The position numbers and the translations under genes are program-made. The notes beneath the pieces were generated by a model. The model saw only the letters and a list, made by a program, of their open reading frames with translations, had not been told where the DNA came from and did no database searches. Shown piece by piece: positions 52,868 to 61,791 of a stretch of DNA of 64,000 nucleotides (its first letter is position 1; each line of letters starts with the position of its first letter). Source of the DNA: Paracoccaceae bacterium (GTDB taxonomy: Bacteria; Pseudomonadota; Alphaproteobacteria; Rhodobacterales; Rhodobacteraceae); NCBI GenBank assembly GCA_028874915.1, contig JAPPHA010000051.1, positions 51,569 through 115,568 on the forward strand, in the 5' to 3' direction.

Positions 52868-53845
52868 CTATGGGTTTCCGAACCGGGCACCGGCGGCAAT
52901 CGGAACCCCCCGGAGAAAGTCGTCGGCATCCAGAGCCCGTCGCCCGCTCCTCTGCAACGACAGGAGCCGTATGGCGCCAACTCCGCAGCGGACGCACAGC
53001 CGGTCATCCAGTACCGTCCCGGGCCCGGCGGTCCCCCGGGCCGGAGTCCCGGCCCGGACCAACGACCTGTCCGTATCCTCGCCTTCGTCATTTTTCCCGG
53101 CCACAACCTCCGAGAGCAGGATCTTGAACCGCTCTCCCCCGAATTCCGTCCAGGCTCCCGGGGACGCCGACAATCCCCGGATCTGGCAGTCAATCTCCCG
53201 GGCCGGGCGGGACCAGTCGATCCGCGTTTCCTCACGGTTGAGCCGCGCGGCATAGAGGGCGCCATCACGAGGTTGGGCCACCGGGGTCCGGGCATCAAGC
53301 CGTTCAAGCGCCCGGACAACCAGTTTTGCTCCAATTCGGGACAATCGGCGGGCCAGCGTATCGGCAGTGTCCCGGGGCCGGATCACGACCTCCTTGCTCA
53401 TGAGAACCGGACCGGTATCCAACCCACCGTCCATCTGCATGATCGACACTCCGGTAACCCGGTCCCCCGCCATTATGGCCCGGTTGATCGGCGCCGCACC
53501 CCGCCACCGGGGCAGAAGCGAAGGGTGCACATTCAGGCATCCCGCCGCAGGCGCCTTCAGAAAGTCGGACGGCAGGATCTGGCCGTAGGCCACCACCACC
53601 GCCACGTCGACATCCAGCCCGGCGAATCGGTCTCGCTCTTTGACACAAGAAAGCCGCTCCGGCGCATGAACGGGCAGGTCCAGCCGTTCCGCTTCGATCT
53701 GAACCGGGCAGGCCCGGAAACGTTGGCCGCGACCGGCCGGACGCGGCGGGCGGCAATAGACGGCCACGATGTCGAATCCGGACTCGACGAGCCGTATGAG
53801 CGCCGGAATCGCGAAGTCCGGCGTGCCCATGAACGCAATGCGCAT
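52868..53845 (-). CDS. fmt: Methionyl-tRNA formyltransferase
   Basis: 325 residues from ATG 53845, whose A is shared with the def stop codon (TGATG). The enzyme formylates initiator Met-tRNA using 10-formyl-THF. The N-terminal block is RIAFMGTPDFAIPALIRL; the catalytic region has NVHPSLLPRWRGAAPINRAI and VSIMQMDGGLDTGPVL with the conserved Asp. The C-terminal anticodon-stem-binding domain (RLNREETRIDWSRPAREIDC, then IRGLSASPGAWTEF) is complete. Length is standard. Confidence 0.95.
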   Translation of the reverse strand: MRIAFMGTPDFAIPALIRLVESGFDIVAVYCRPPRPAGRGQRFRACPVQIEAERLDLPVHAPERLSCVKERDRFAGLDVDVAVVVAYGQILPSDFLKAPAAGCLNVHPSLLPRWRGAAPINRAIMAGDRVTGVSIMQMDGGLDTGPVLMSKEVVIRPRDTADTLARRLSRIGAKLVVRALERLDARTPVAQPRDGALYAARLNREETRIDWSRPAREIDCQIRGLSASPGAWTEFGGERFKILLSEVVAGKNDEGEDTDRSLVRAGTPARGTAGPGTVLDDRLCVRCGVGAIRLLSLQRSGRRALDADDFLRGVPIAAGARFGNP

Positions 53846-54537
53846 CAATCCGGGCCGGGCCGGGCGCCACCACGACGACCCGCCATCGATTTTTCGGATC
53901 GCGTCCGGCCTTTCCCGCCCGCATCGTTGGCCCGTTCCGTCAACGCCTTCCCGCCGCGGCCTCTTCCACCGGCATTGCCTTTCTCTCCCGAACCGTCACG
54001 GCTCCCCTTGACACTTCCGGGTCCTTTTCCGCTTCTTTTCAACTTCCGCATCTTGCGCGTAATGATCGATCGTTTGATCGCAGACAGGTAGTCGATGAAC
54101 AGTCGGCCGTTCAGGTGGTCGATTTCATGCTGGACACAGATCGCCTGAACACCGTCGAAGTCGCATTCGCGGACCGAGCCGTCGAGCGCCGTGTAACGCA
54201 CGCGGGCCTCCGCGGGACGGGTGACTTCCTCGAAGTGTTCGGGAATCGACAGGCAGCCCTCCTCATGTGTGCTCAGGGTTTCGGAGACCCGGACCAGTTC
54301 AGGATTGATCAGGACTTCAGCGGTCGGCGTTTCGTCGTCCTCCTGGGTCCTGTCCATGACGAACAGCCGAACGGACCGCCCGACCTGCGGTGCTGCGAGT
54401 CCAATTCCGGGCGCCGCATACATGGTTTCGACCATGTCGTCCGCCAGCTTGCAGATCGTGGAATCGATGGCCGAGACCGGCTGACACTTCCGTCTCAGCC
54501 GTGGGTCCGGATGAAGGAGGATCGGCAAGACGGCCAT
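53845..54537 (-). CDS. def: Peptide deformylase with an unusual basic C-terminal tail
   Basis: 230 residues from ATG 54537; an open frame upstream is discarded. The three deformylase motifs are intact: GIGLAAPQVG near 45, EGCLSIP near 93, and the metal site QHEIDHLNG near 135. The usual length is 165-180. After KMRKLKRSGKGPG the protein continues for about 65 residues rich in Gly, Arg, Lys and Ser (for example NAGGRGRGGKAL) up to RPGPD. The tail could bind ribosomal RNA, as helical extensions do in other deformylases (inference). Stop and start overlap with fmt, so the two are translationally coupled. Confidence 0.94.
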   Translation of the reverse strand: MAVLPILLHPDPRLRRKCQPVSAIDSTICKLADDMVETMYAAPGIGLAAPQVGRSVRLFVMDRTQEDDETPTAEVLINPELVRVSETLSTHEEGCLSIPEHFEEVTRPAEARVRYTALDGSVRECDFDGVQAICVQHEIDHLNGRLFIDYLSAIKRSIITRKMRKLKRSGKGPGSVKGSRDGSGEKGNAGGRGRGGKALTERANDAGGKGRTRSEKSMAGRRGGARPGPD

Positions 54538-54764
54538 GCCGGGCCAATAGTCAAATCCTGGCCAGGCGACAACCGGGGCACGCATGGCCCGGCCGGAATC
54601 CGGCCCTGTCGTTTCCGCTTGCAGATGGGATCGGCCCCTGTATCCCTCGCGGCCAGGCCCCATCCCGGTTCGCAACCGCACTTTTCGAAACCTGTCCGGG
54701 GCCGGAACCGGATCCACAGACAAGCGTTGACCCGGCAACGCGGCACGACGGGAGATCGGCCAAT

Positions 54765-55937
54765 ATGGATTTCGACCGCATTGTCGACCGACGCGGGACC
54801 CATTCGATGAAGTGGGACATGCTGGAATCCCAATACGGGATTCCAGCGGATGACGGTATTGCCATGTGGGTGGCGGACATGGATTTCGAACCGCCAGCGG
54901 CCGTTCGCAACGCCGTCCGATCGATGCTCGAAAGAGGAATCTTTGGCTATTATGGAGACGACGCCTCGTACCGGACGGCCATCCGCGGGTGGATGGAGCG
55001 CCGTCACGGGTGGTTGATTGAACCCGACTGGATCTTCACGACCCACGGTCTTGTCAATGGTACGGCACTCTGCGTCGATGTCTTCACCGATCCCGGGGAC
55101 GGAGTCATCCTGTTCACACCGGTCTATCACGCGTTCTCGCGCGTCATCCGTGCTGCCGGACGACGGATTGTCGAGTGCGAACTGGTCGAGCAGGACGGCC
55201 GGTACCACATGGATCTGGACGCCTGGGATGACCGTATGACCGGCCGGGAAACAATGGCGATCCTCTGCTCCCCGCACAACCCGGGAGGTTGCGTTTGGAC
55301 TGTCGAGGAACTCCGCGATGTTGCCGCGTTTTGTGCCCGTCACGACCTCATTCTGGTCTCCGACGAGATCCACCAGGATCTGGTCTTTCCCGGCCATGTC
55401 CATGTCCCGACGGCAGTGGCGGCGCCCGAAGTCTCCGCCCGTCTGATCACGCTGACCGCCACCACCAAGACCTTCAACATTGCCGGCTCTCATACCGGCA
55501 ATGTCATTATCGCGGACCCGAACCTCGCGCGGACGTTCGCCGCCCGTCTGGCCGCGCTCGGATTGACGCCGAACAGCTTCGGTCTGTTCATGGCCGAAGC
55601 CGCCTACAACGAGGGCGAGGACTGGCTCGAAGCGCTGCTTGTCTACCTCGATGAAAACCGGCGCCTGTTCGACACGGCGTTGAACGCCGTCTCCGGCGTT
55701 CGATCCATGGCGCTCGAGGCCACCTATCTTGCCTGGGTCGACTTCACGACCACCGGCCTTGACAGCCGCGAGGTTGTCGAGCGGGTCGAGAACCGGGCCC
55801 GCATCGCGACGAACCATGGCGCAACCTTTGGCCTCGGCGGTGACGGATTTCTGCGATTCAACTTCGCCTGTCCGCGACCGCGCCTCGAAGAGGCGTTGGA
55901 CCGCCTGCAATCCGCCTTCGCCGATGTCTCGGGATAG
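54765..55937 (+). CDS. PatB/MalY-type aminotransferase or cystathionine beta-lyase
   Basis: 390 residues from ATG 54765. The N-terminal MDFDRIVDRRGTHSMKWDML and IAMWVADMDFEPPAAVRNAV are typical of the MalY/PatB group, which cleaves C-S bonds in cystathionine or cysteine. PLP features include CSPHNPGGCVWTVEELRDVA, VSDEIHQDLVFPGHVH, and TATTKTFNIAGSHTGNVIIA with the Schiff-base Lys near 234. It is transcribed divergently from def-fmt with about 225 bases between start codons. The exact substrate is unknown. Confidence 0.92.
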   Translation: MDFDRIVDRRGTHSMKWDMLESQYGIPADDGIAMWVADMDFEPPAAVRNAVRSMLERGIFGYYGDDASYRTAIRGWMERRHGWLIEPDWIFTTHGLVNGTALCVDVFTDPGDGVILFTPVYHAFSRVIRAAGRRIVECELVEQDGRYHMDLDAWDDRMTGRETMAILCSPHNPGGCVWTVEELRDVAAFCARHDLILVSDEIHQDLVFPGHVHVPTAVAAPEVSARLITLTATTKTFNIAGSHTGNVIIADPNLARTFAARLAALGLTPNSFGLFMAEAAYNEGEDWLEALLVYLDENRRLFDTALNAVSGVRSMALEATYLAWVDFTTTGLDSREVVERVENRARIATNHGATFGLGGDGFLRFNFACPRPRLEEALDRLQSAFADVSG

Positions 55938-56141
55938 GGAACGATACGGGGCCGGACCCTTGCCAGAAGGACATCGACGATTCGGGGCCGGAGCCGTCGT
56001 CAACGGCAGTGCCGACATGGCAAGGTTGCCGGCAAGCCAGGCGCGTATTGCGATCCCCCTTGCAGCAACGCATCGCCTGAACTATCGCCCGGCGGATTCC
56101 AAATCGGATTCGGCCCCTGCCCCTGGCACCGGAGAATCGCC

Positions 56142-57116
56142 ATGAGTTTCAGGACCCAACCACCTGCCCCCGAACGCCTCAACCGCTGCCAACTCTTCGG
56201 CCCCGGTTCCAGACCGGAACTGTTCGAGAAGATGGCCCGCTCAGAGGCCGATGTGGTCAACATCGATCTGGAGGACAGCGTTGCCCCGGACGACAAACCC
56301 GCCGCCAGGGCCAATGCCATCGCGGCCGTCAACGACATCGACTGGGGATGCAAGACACTCAGCATCCGCATCAATGGACTCGACACGCCGTACTGGTACC
56401 GGGATGTGGTCGATATCCTTGAAAACGCCGGAGACCGTCTCGACCTCGTCATGATCCCGAAGGCCGGCAATGCCAGTGACATCTATGCTGTCGACGCCCT
56501 GGTCACCGCAATCGAATCTGCCATGGATCGTTCCAGGCCCCTTGGATTCGAGGCCATCATCGAAACCTCCGCCGGGTTGTTGAATGTCGAGGCCATCGCC
56601 GCGGCCAGTCCTCGAATGCAGGCGCTCAGTCTCGGCGCCGCCGATTTTGCGGCGTCCATGGGCATGCAAACCGTCGGCATCGGCGGGACCCAGTCCGGCT
56701 ACTACATGCTATCCAATGAATCGGATGAATCGCCGCGAAGCCGGTTCTGGCCGGATCCCTGGCATGCGGCAACCGTCGCCGTCGTCGGTGCCTGCCGCAC
56801 CCACGGCCTGTTACCGGTGGACGGGCCGTTCGGCGATTTTTCCGACCCCGATGGATTCCGGGCTCAGGCCCAACGCGTTGCGACTCTCGGGATGGTCGGC
56901 AAATGGGCCATTCATCCGGCCCAGGTCAACCTGGCAAATGACGTATTCTCACCATCGTCCGAGGCTGTCCGTGAAGCAAAGGACATCCTTGAGGTCATGG
57001 CCCGGGCCGAAAGGGACGGCCAGGGCGCAGCCACATACAAGGGCAAGCTCGTCGACATTGCTTCCATCAAGCAAGCGCAGGTCATCGTCCGCCAGGCGTC
57101 ATTGATCGGCGACTGA
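56142..57116 (+). CDS. mcl1: L-malyl-CoA/beta-methylmalyl-CoA lyase (HpcH/HpaI-citrate lyase beta family)
   Basis: 324 residues, like Rhodobacter Mcl1 (318). The enzyme reversibly cleaves malyl-CoA into acetyl-CoA and glyoxylate or beta-methylmalyl-CoA into propionyl-CoA and glyoxylate in the ethylmalonyl-CoA pathway. Visible are RCQLFGPGSRPELFEKMARS, VVNIDLEDSVAPDDKPAARA (Mg-binding acids), FEAIIETSAGLLNVEAIAAA (Glu ligand), and ALSLGAADFAASMGMQTVGI (Asp ligand). The HPAQV segment near 268 is also family-typical. Other genes of that pathway are not in the window. Confidence 0.9.
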   Translation: MSFRTQPPAPERLNRCQLFGPGSRPELFEKMARSEADVVNIDLEDSVAPDDKPAARANAIAAVNDIDWGCKTLSIRINGLDTPYWYRDVVDILENAGDRLDLVMIPKAGNASDIYAVDALVTAIESAMDRSRPLGFEAIIETSAGLLNVEAIAAASPRMQALSLGAADFAASMGMQTVGIGGTQSGYYMLSNESDESPRSRFWPDPWHAATVAVVGACRTHGLLPVDGPFGDFSDPDGFRAQAQRVATLGMVGKWAIHPAQVNLANDVFSPSSEAVREAKDILEVMARAERDGQGAATYKGKLVDIASIKQAQVIVRQASLIGD

Positions 57117-57447
57117 GGCTGTCCTTGGACAAACGTTCCGCTCGCCGTTCTCCGCACCATACGAGGTTGCCGACGAGCCGGGATGCCGCCCGCCAGAATT
57201 CTTGGGCCGGCCGGATGGCAGGGATCGGCAAAGCGCAAACAGGCACAGACAGAACCGCACGGTTCCGGGAGGTACGCCTTTCTGCGGGCTGCACTGTTGT
57301 TAAGATCGTCACGCGCAAGCGTTTTGTGTTCGACAATGATAAGTCGCGGTCGAGTGAACCGTCACACGGGCAGGAATGGGTCGCCATTGGCAGTGCGTGA
57401 TCGAGAATTGGACCACGCTTCCCCGACCGCCAATACGGATTTTTTTC
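57117..57447. other. 330-base stretch between convergent genes
   Basis: Separates the 3' ends of the malyl-CoA lyase and malonyl-CoA decarboxylase genes. No gene or clear terminator hairpin was seen. Confidence 0.4.
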
Positions 57448-58701
57448 TCAGCCCCGGCCAGAACCCGGCGCCCGCTTGGCCCTGCTCTTCACGGCGGCCG
57501 ACGCAATGACTTCCCGATTTCTCGAATACCGGATCGTGTTCCGGGATATCCTCGGCAGATCATAGGTGTAGTTCACCATCACGCCCGATGACTGCGCCAT
57601 ACCGTTTTCCGACAGATCGGCACCGGCGTGGATGGCGTGGATGGCAGCGCCGTTTCCGAGGTGGAATCGGGCTACCGGATCCAGTGGCTGGCCATCGGGC
57701 AAACGGGCCTCCAGGAGATATTTCGCGGCCAGTTGTTCCAACATTTCGGAATCGTCGACTTCCACCGCGATCCCCCGGTTCCGCAACCAGAGCATCAGTC
57801 CCGGTATGGGCGAGAGCGTGACGTACGCCCTGATGTTTGGCAGTTTGAGCGAAAGGTCGCTTGCCACATGTTTGATGAGCGAGTTTCCGAAGGAAATTCC
57901 GGCCAGTCCACGCTGACAGTTCGATATCGAGTAGAACACGGCCGTGTCAGCGGCCGTGTCAGCGATGCATTCACGGGATTCCGAAAGGACTGTCTGAACT
58001 GAAGTCGGGATGCCCCGGGTCAAGGCGACCTCGACAAAAATCAGCGGCTCGTCCGGCATGGATGGATGAAAGAATGCGAAGCAGCGCCGGTCCGAAGGTT
58101 GCAAACGCAGGCGCAAGTCGTCCCAGGTCCGGATCTGGTGAACAGCTTCATATGCTATGATCTTTTCGAGAATTGACGCCGGGCTGTCCCAGTTGATCCG
58201 GCGAATGACGAGAAACCCCCGATTGAACCAACTGCGCAGCAAATGAACCAGATCGTGGTCCGTTCGAGCCAGCTCCGGCGCGCGTTCCACGGCGGCGAGA
58301 AGGTCCTCGCGCATGTTGACAATCTCGGCGGTGGCGCCTTGAGCCTCGTTCAGCCTTCGAAACAGATTCAGGCGTTTCGATTCGGACGCCCTGGACAGGG
58401 CCACGAAATTCTCGGGCGACGGCTCCCTGGAATAGGCACGGGCCCGCTCCGAGAGCGTCTCGCCGTCAAGGTCCAGATCGTCATTCAGGAATTTGAAGAA
58501 CGCCGTCCGCTGATCACTGTCGAGCATTCGGTACCGGCTCAGGATTCTTGTGGCCTGGTGCTGCCCCGACACCTCGGCGGTTTCGGACAGCAACGTCAGG
58601 CAGGAGTCCTCGATCGGGCGTTTGTCGTCAACTCTGCGTCCAAAGGGTCGCCGTTCCAACAGCGTTGTCAGAAGGTCTCCCAGCGCGCTGGTGGCCACCA
58701 T
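57448..58701 (-). CDS. Malonyl-CoA decarboxylase
   Basis: 417 residues from ATG 58701, with GAGG upstream; the 17-codon extension is not needed. The N-terminal helical domain has QATRILSRYRMLDSDQRTAF and the region SRASESKRLNLFRRLNEAQG; the catalytic acetyltransferase-like domain has CFAFFHPSMPDEPLIFVEVA with the conserved HP motif, FYSISNCQRGLAGISFGNSL, and TLSPIPGLMLWLR. FHLGNGAAIHAIHAGADLSE is the C-terminal signature. The enzyme converts malonyl-CoA to acetyl-CoA in malonate or malonic semialdehyde catabolism. It is 13 bases downstream of the YciI gene. Confidence 0.94.
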   Translation of the reverse strand: MVATSALGDLLTTLLERRPFGRRVDDKRPIEDSCLTLLSETAEVSGQHQATRILSRYRMLDSDQRTAFFKFLNDDLDLDGETLSERARAYSREPSPENFVALSRASESKRLNLFRRLNEAQGATAEIVNMREDLLAAVERAPELARTDHDLVHLLRSWFNRGFLVIRRINWDSPASILEKIIAYEAVHQIRTWDDLRLRLQPSDRRCFAFFHPSMPDEPLIFVEVALTRGIPTSVQTVLSESRECIADTAADTAVFYSISNCQRGLAGISFGNSLIKHVASDLSLKLPNIRAYVTLSPIPGLMLWLRNRGIAVEVDDSEMLEQLAAKYLLEARLPDGQPLDPVARFHLGNGAAIHAIHAGADLSENGMAQSSGVMVNYTYDLPRISRNTIRYSRNREVIASAAVKSRAKRAPGSGRG

Positions 58702-58714
58702 CCCTGTGCCTCTT

Positions 58715-59101
58715 TCATGCCAAAGCAACCCGGCCGGTGGACAGGCCGACATTCAGCGACAGGCTGCCTTCGTTCACCAGCCATTTTCGCAACGTAAACC
58801 GCCTCGCGCCCGTTCGGTGCATCGGATCGTTTTCGGCCAGGCGTGCTGCCTCCTCCATCGAGCAGGCACGGTAGACAATCAGTCCCGCACCGGCCATCGA
58901 CTCTCCTGAACGATCCGACAGGGGCCCGGCAAGCACCAGAGTGCCCAGGTCTTCGAGCTCGCGTTGGTACGTGAGATGAGCCGACAGCGTCTTCTTGATA
59001 TCATCAGGTGCCTTTTGTGGCACGGATTCAACGACAAAAAGCTCCAACGCCAGAGCGCCCCGACTCCGTGCCGTCGCTCTGTATTCGTTCCAGGACACCA
59101 T
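58715..59101 (-). CDS. YciI-family small protein
   Basis: 128 residues of the dimeric alpha+beta-barrel type. Family features are ELFVVESVPQKAPDDIKKTL, LSAHLTYQRELEDLGTLVLA with the conserved His, GPLSDRSGESMAGAGLIVYR and SMEEAARLAENDPMHRTGAR with the NDP motif. YciI-like proteins may have lyase, hydrolase or chloromuconolactone-dehalogenase-like activity; the function here is unknown. It starts the operon with malonyl-CoA decarboxylase and is divergent from the nitroreductase gene. Confidence 0.88.
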   Translation of the reverse strand: MVSWNEYRATARSRGALALELFVVESVPQKAPDDIKKTLSAHLTYQRELEDLGTLVLAGPLSDRSGESMAGAGLIVYRACSMEEAARLAENDPMHRTGARRFTLRKWLVNEGSLSLNVGLSTGRVALA

Positions 59102-59146
59102 TGCGTTCTCCCTGTGCTTGGAACCAGTCTAGAATATCGATTTTAT

Positions 59147-59174
59147 TTGACAGGCCAAGAATCGTGGGTAATAC
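59147..59174 (+). promoter_or_regulatory. Sigma-70-like promoter for the nitroreductase-OsmC-TRAP unit
   Basis: TTGACA (59147-59152) and TAATAC (59169-59174) are 16 bases apart, about 100 bases upstream of the nitroreductase start. It is the best promoter match in this divergent region. Confidence 0.5.
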
Positions 59175-59276
59175 GTGCGACGAACGTGCAACGAGGAGGA
59201 TGCTGGATCGGAGGGGTGACGACCTCACCAGGACAGCATAGTTGTAGGTGGTTCATCGTATGGGCGAAAGAGTTGC

Positions 59277-59941
59277 ATGACCGCATTGTCGCCCGAAGAC
59301 GTCGATTCCGTCCGGCATGAAGCGCACGCGGCCGTCCGCGCGCTTCGGTCCCGCAAGCTTGCTTTGGACAACGACGGTATCGACATGATCCTTGGGAATG
59401 CGAGGAGCCATTACGCCTGGACCGACCAGCCCGTGCATCCCGAAATCCTGGAGGCGATTTACGCCATCACGGCGGCCGGACCGACCAGCATGAATTCCTG
59501 TCCGGCCCGTTTCGTTTTCGTGACTTCGCATGAGGGCAAGAACCGGCTCGCCCGGTCATTGAAGCCCAAGAACGTCGACAAGATGCGCGCAGCGCCGGTG
59601 ACGGTCATCGTCGCTCAGGATCTGGAATTCTGGAGACATCTTCCGTTCCTGTTTCCGCATGAAGATCGTCGTCCGATGTTCGAAGGTAAGCCCGCACATA
59701 TTGTAGCGACGGCCTTTCGAAACAGCACCTTGCAGGGTGCCTATTTCATGATTGCTGCGCGAGCCGTCGGACTGGATGTGGGGCGATGTCCGGATTCTCG
59801 AATGAGATCGTCGACAGGGAGTTCTTCTCAGACACGACACTGAGATCGAATTTCCTGATCAATCTCGGTTACGCTGATGAAACCGCGCTGTTCGGGAAAC
59901 TGCCGCGGTTTCCGTTCGACACTGTTTGCGGTTACGCGTGA
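59277..59941 (+). pseudogene. Nitroreductase-family protein (RutE/malonic-semialdehyde-reductase-like), frameshifted
   Basis: From ATG 59277 (GAAAGAG upstream) the frame codes for LALDNDGIDMILGNARSHYA, AAGPTSMNSCPARFVFVTSH, and [20 protein letters not shown], matching RutE-type flavin reductases. After GLDVG the original frame becomes junk, while the next frame continues perfectly as [29 protein letters not shown] and [10 protein letters not shown], ending at 59939-59941. Adding one G in the run at about 59780-59783 restores a normal 221-residue protein. It is either a real single-base deletion or a homopolymer sequencing error. Confidence 0.75.
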
Positions 59942-59948
59942 GGACCCC

Positions 59949-60404
59949 ATGGCAATTCGGCAAAAAACCGAAATGACAATCCGACTGTCCGGCCGTGGCA
60001 CGAGCCATGCACGGAGCGAAATCACTGTTGACGGTCTGACCGTTGTGATCGACGAGCCCGCGGCGCGCGGTGGAACCAATGAGGGCCCTTCCCCGACGGT
60101 AACGGCTTACTCGGCACTTATTGGTTGCACAAACGTGATTGGCCACAAGTGCGCCAACAAGCTTGGCTTCGACATCGGAAATCTTTCCTTCGAGATGGAG
60201 GTCGATTTTGACCGCCGGGGCGTACTCCTGATGGAAGAGGTTGATGTTCCGTTTACGGCGATTCGTCTGACGGTGACGGCGGACGGCCCGGCGACTCCGG
60301 CCGAACTTGAACAGGTCGCGCAGGAAACCGAAAAATACTGCCCAATATCAAAGCTGTACGAACGGTCCGGCACAAGGCTGACCGTGAATTGGCGCAAGGC
60401 TTGA
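59949..60404 (+). CDS. OsmC-family protein
   Basis: 151 residues from ATG 59949, seven bases after the nitroreductase stop. The first catalytic Cys is in SALIGCTNVIGHKCANKLGF near 62 and the second is in EKYCPISKLY near 134, both in the positions used by OsmC/Ohr thiol peroxidases. The SPTVTAYSALIGC segment is the typical lead into the first Cys. OsmC proteins reduce organic hydroperoxides in the cytoplasm. Its place in an aromatic-degradation locus suggests protection against peroxides or a related thiol chemistry. Confidence 0.88.
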   Translation: MAIRQKTEMTIRLSGRGTSHARSEITVDGLTVVIDEPAARGGTNEGPSPTVTAYSALIGCTNVIGHKCANKLGFDIGNLSFEMEVDFDRRGVLLMEEVDVPFTAIRLTVTADGPATPAELEQVAQETEKYCPISKLYERSGTRLTVNWRKA

Positions 60405-60428
60405 GCGCCGCAAAACGGAGGAACACCA

Positions 60429-61472
60429 ATGACTGGAAGACTGACGCGACGCGGTGCGCTGGCGTTCGCTGTTGCCGCCCCCCCCCCGGCGATGGCAGCC
60501 GAAACGATCAAGGCAGTCGTCATTGACGGCTATCCTGAACGGGCGCTCTGGGTGAAGGAATTCAGCAATTTCTTCATTCCCGAAGTCGACAAACGCCTCG
60601 CGGCTCCGGTAACTACCAGATGGAGTGGCAGGAGAGCTATGGCGGTTCGATCGTCAACCCCAAGGGCGTTCTTGAAGGCATCGAACTGGGTCTTGGCGAC
60701 ATCGGAATCGTGACGACAATTTTCCATTCGTCGAAGCTGCCAAGCCAGGCCATTTCGGCGGTGACTCCGTTTGTCGCAGCGGACGCCAGGGCCGTGGCCA
60801 GGGCCGTGGACGAGATCGCCAAGGAACTCCCGGCGATGCAAAACGAGTTTGCCGCCCAGAACCAGGTCTATCTGGCCGTCGGCTTTGTACTTGATACCTA
60901 CCAGCTGTTCTCGAAAAAACCGATCAACGGTCTCGGTGATGTCGAGGGTGGAAAAGTCGCAGGGGCCGGAATGAATCTGCGCTATCTCGATGGCATCGAA
61001 GGGGCTGCCGGCGTGCGCGGCGGCCTGGCAGATTTCTACAACGTGCTGCAGACGGGCCTCGTGGATCATGCGATGCTTTGGCCTGAATCTTCCAAGACCT
61101 TCAAGATTGTCGAGGTTGCGCCTTACATGCTTCGTGCCGACATCGACGCGGTGAACTCCAAGACGATCACGGTGAACAAGGACTATTGGGACGGCCTGCC
61201 CGCTGAAGTGCAGGATGTGCTGAAGGAAGTTGCCGAATTTGACCGCGACCATATCGCCGGCATCGCCATGAATCGCGGCAGAAAGCCGGGAAGCCTTCAT
61301 CGCCGCCGGCGGAACAATCGTCGAAATGGATGCCTCGGAACGGGCGGCCTGGGTCCATGCAATTCCCAACATCGCAGCGGAGTGGGCCGCAAACCTGGAT
61401 GCCAAGGGTGAACCCGGCACCGAGTTGCTGACCGCCTATCTCGCCAAGCTGAAAGCGGCTAAGTCGCACTGA
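60429..61472 (+). pseudogene. TRAP transporter solute-receptor (DctP family), broken by two frameshifts
   Basis: Three frames are needed. Frame 3 begins at ATG 60429 with MTGRLTRRGALAFAVAAPPP and runs to about 60612 (VDKRLAAP). A second frame then carries most of the protein (NYQMEWQESYGGSIVNPKGV, GDIGIVTTIFHSSKLP, FSKKPINGLGDVEGGKVAGA, and TVNKDYWDGLPAEVQDVLKE). The last part (SREAFIAAGGTIVEMDASER, AWVHAIPNIAAEWAANLDAK) continues in the third frame to the stop near 61470. Order and length match a normal DctP receptor of about 345 residues. The gene is inactive unless both shifts are sequencing errors. Confidence 0.75.
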
Positions 61473-61783
61473 TGAGTTTTCTTGGCACGCTTCTCGACAC
61501 CGCCTCGATCATCCTCGTGATGGTTCCACTCTTTCTGCCGCTCGTGGAACCAATGGGTCTGCCGCTGATCTGGTTCGGCATCGTCACAGTCGTCGGAGCG
61601 GAGATCGGCCTCCTGACCCCGCCGTTCGGGATTTCCTGTTTCGTCATCAAGGCGACGCTGAACAACGACCGAATCAGCCTCAAGGACGTATTTCTGGACG
61701 CCTTCCCCTTTGCCTTCATCATGCTTGTCGTCCTCGTCATCCTTATCCGTTTCCCGTCACTCAGCCTCGCAATCCTGAACTAG
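61472..61783 (+). pseudogene. TRAP transporter large permease (DctM), last 100 residues only
   Basis: The frame codes for 103 residues with LLDTASIILVMVPLFLPLVE and EIGLLTPPFGISCFVIKATL, then DAFPFAFIMLVVLVILIRFP, matching the C-terminal three helices of DctM, which is normally about 430 residues. It follows the receptor remnant directly. The small permease DctQ and three quarters of DctM are missing, so an internal deletion has removed about 1.5-2 kb and the importer cannot work. Confidence 0.8.
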
Positions 61784-61791
61784 AGGTCGTC

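Noticed and set aside
52859..54091. 410-residue plus-strand frame opposite fmt and def
   Set aside because: Antisense to two universally conserved genes.
54495..56018. 507-residue minus-strand frame opposite the PatB/MalY gene
   Set aside because: The plus strand carries a complete PLP enzyme; the antisense frame has no recognisable domain.
59770..59800. Programmed frameshift in the nitroreductase
   Set aside because: No slippery heptamer or stimulating structure is evident; the shift sits in a plain G-run, and nearby genes are also damaged.
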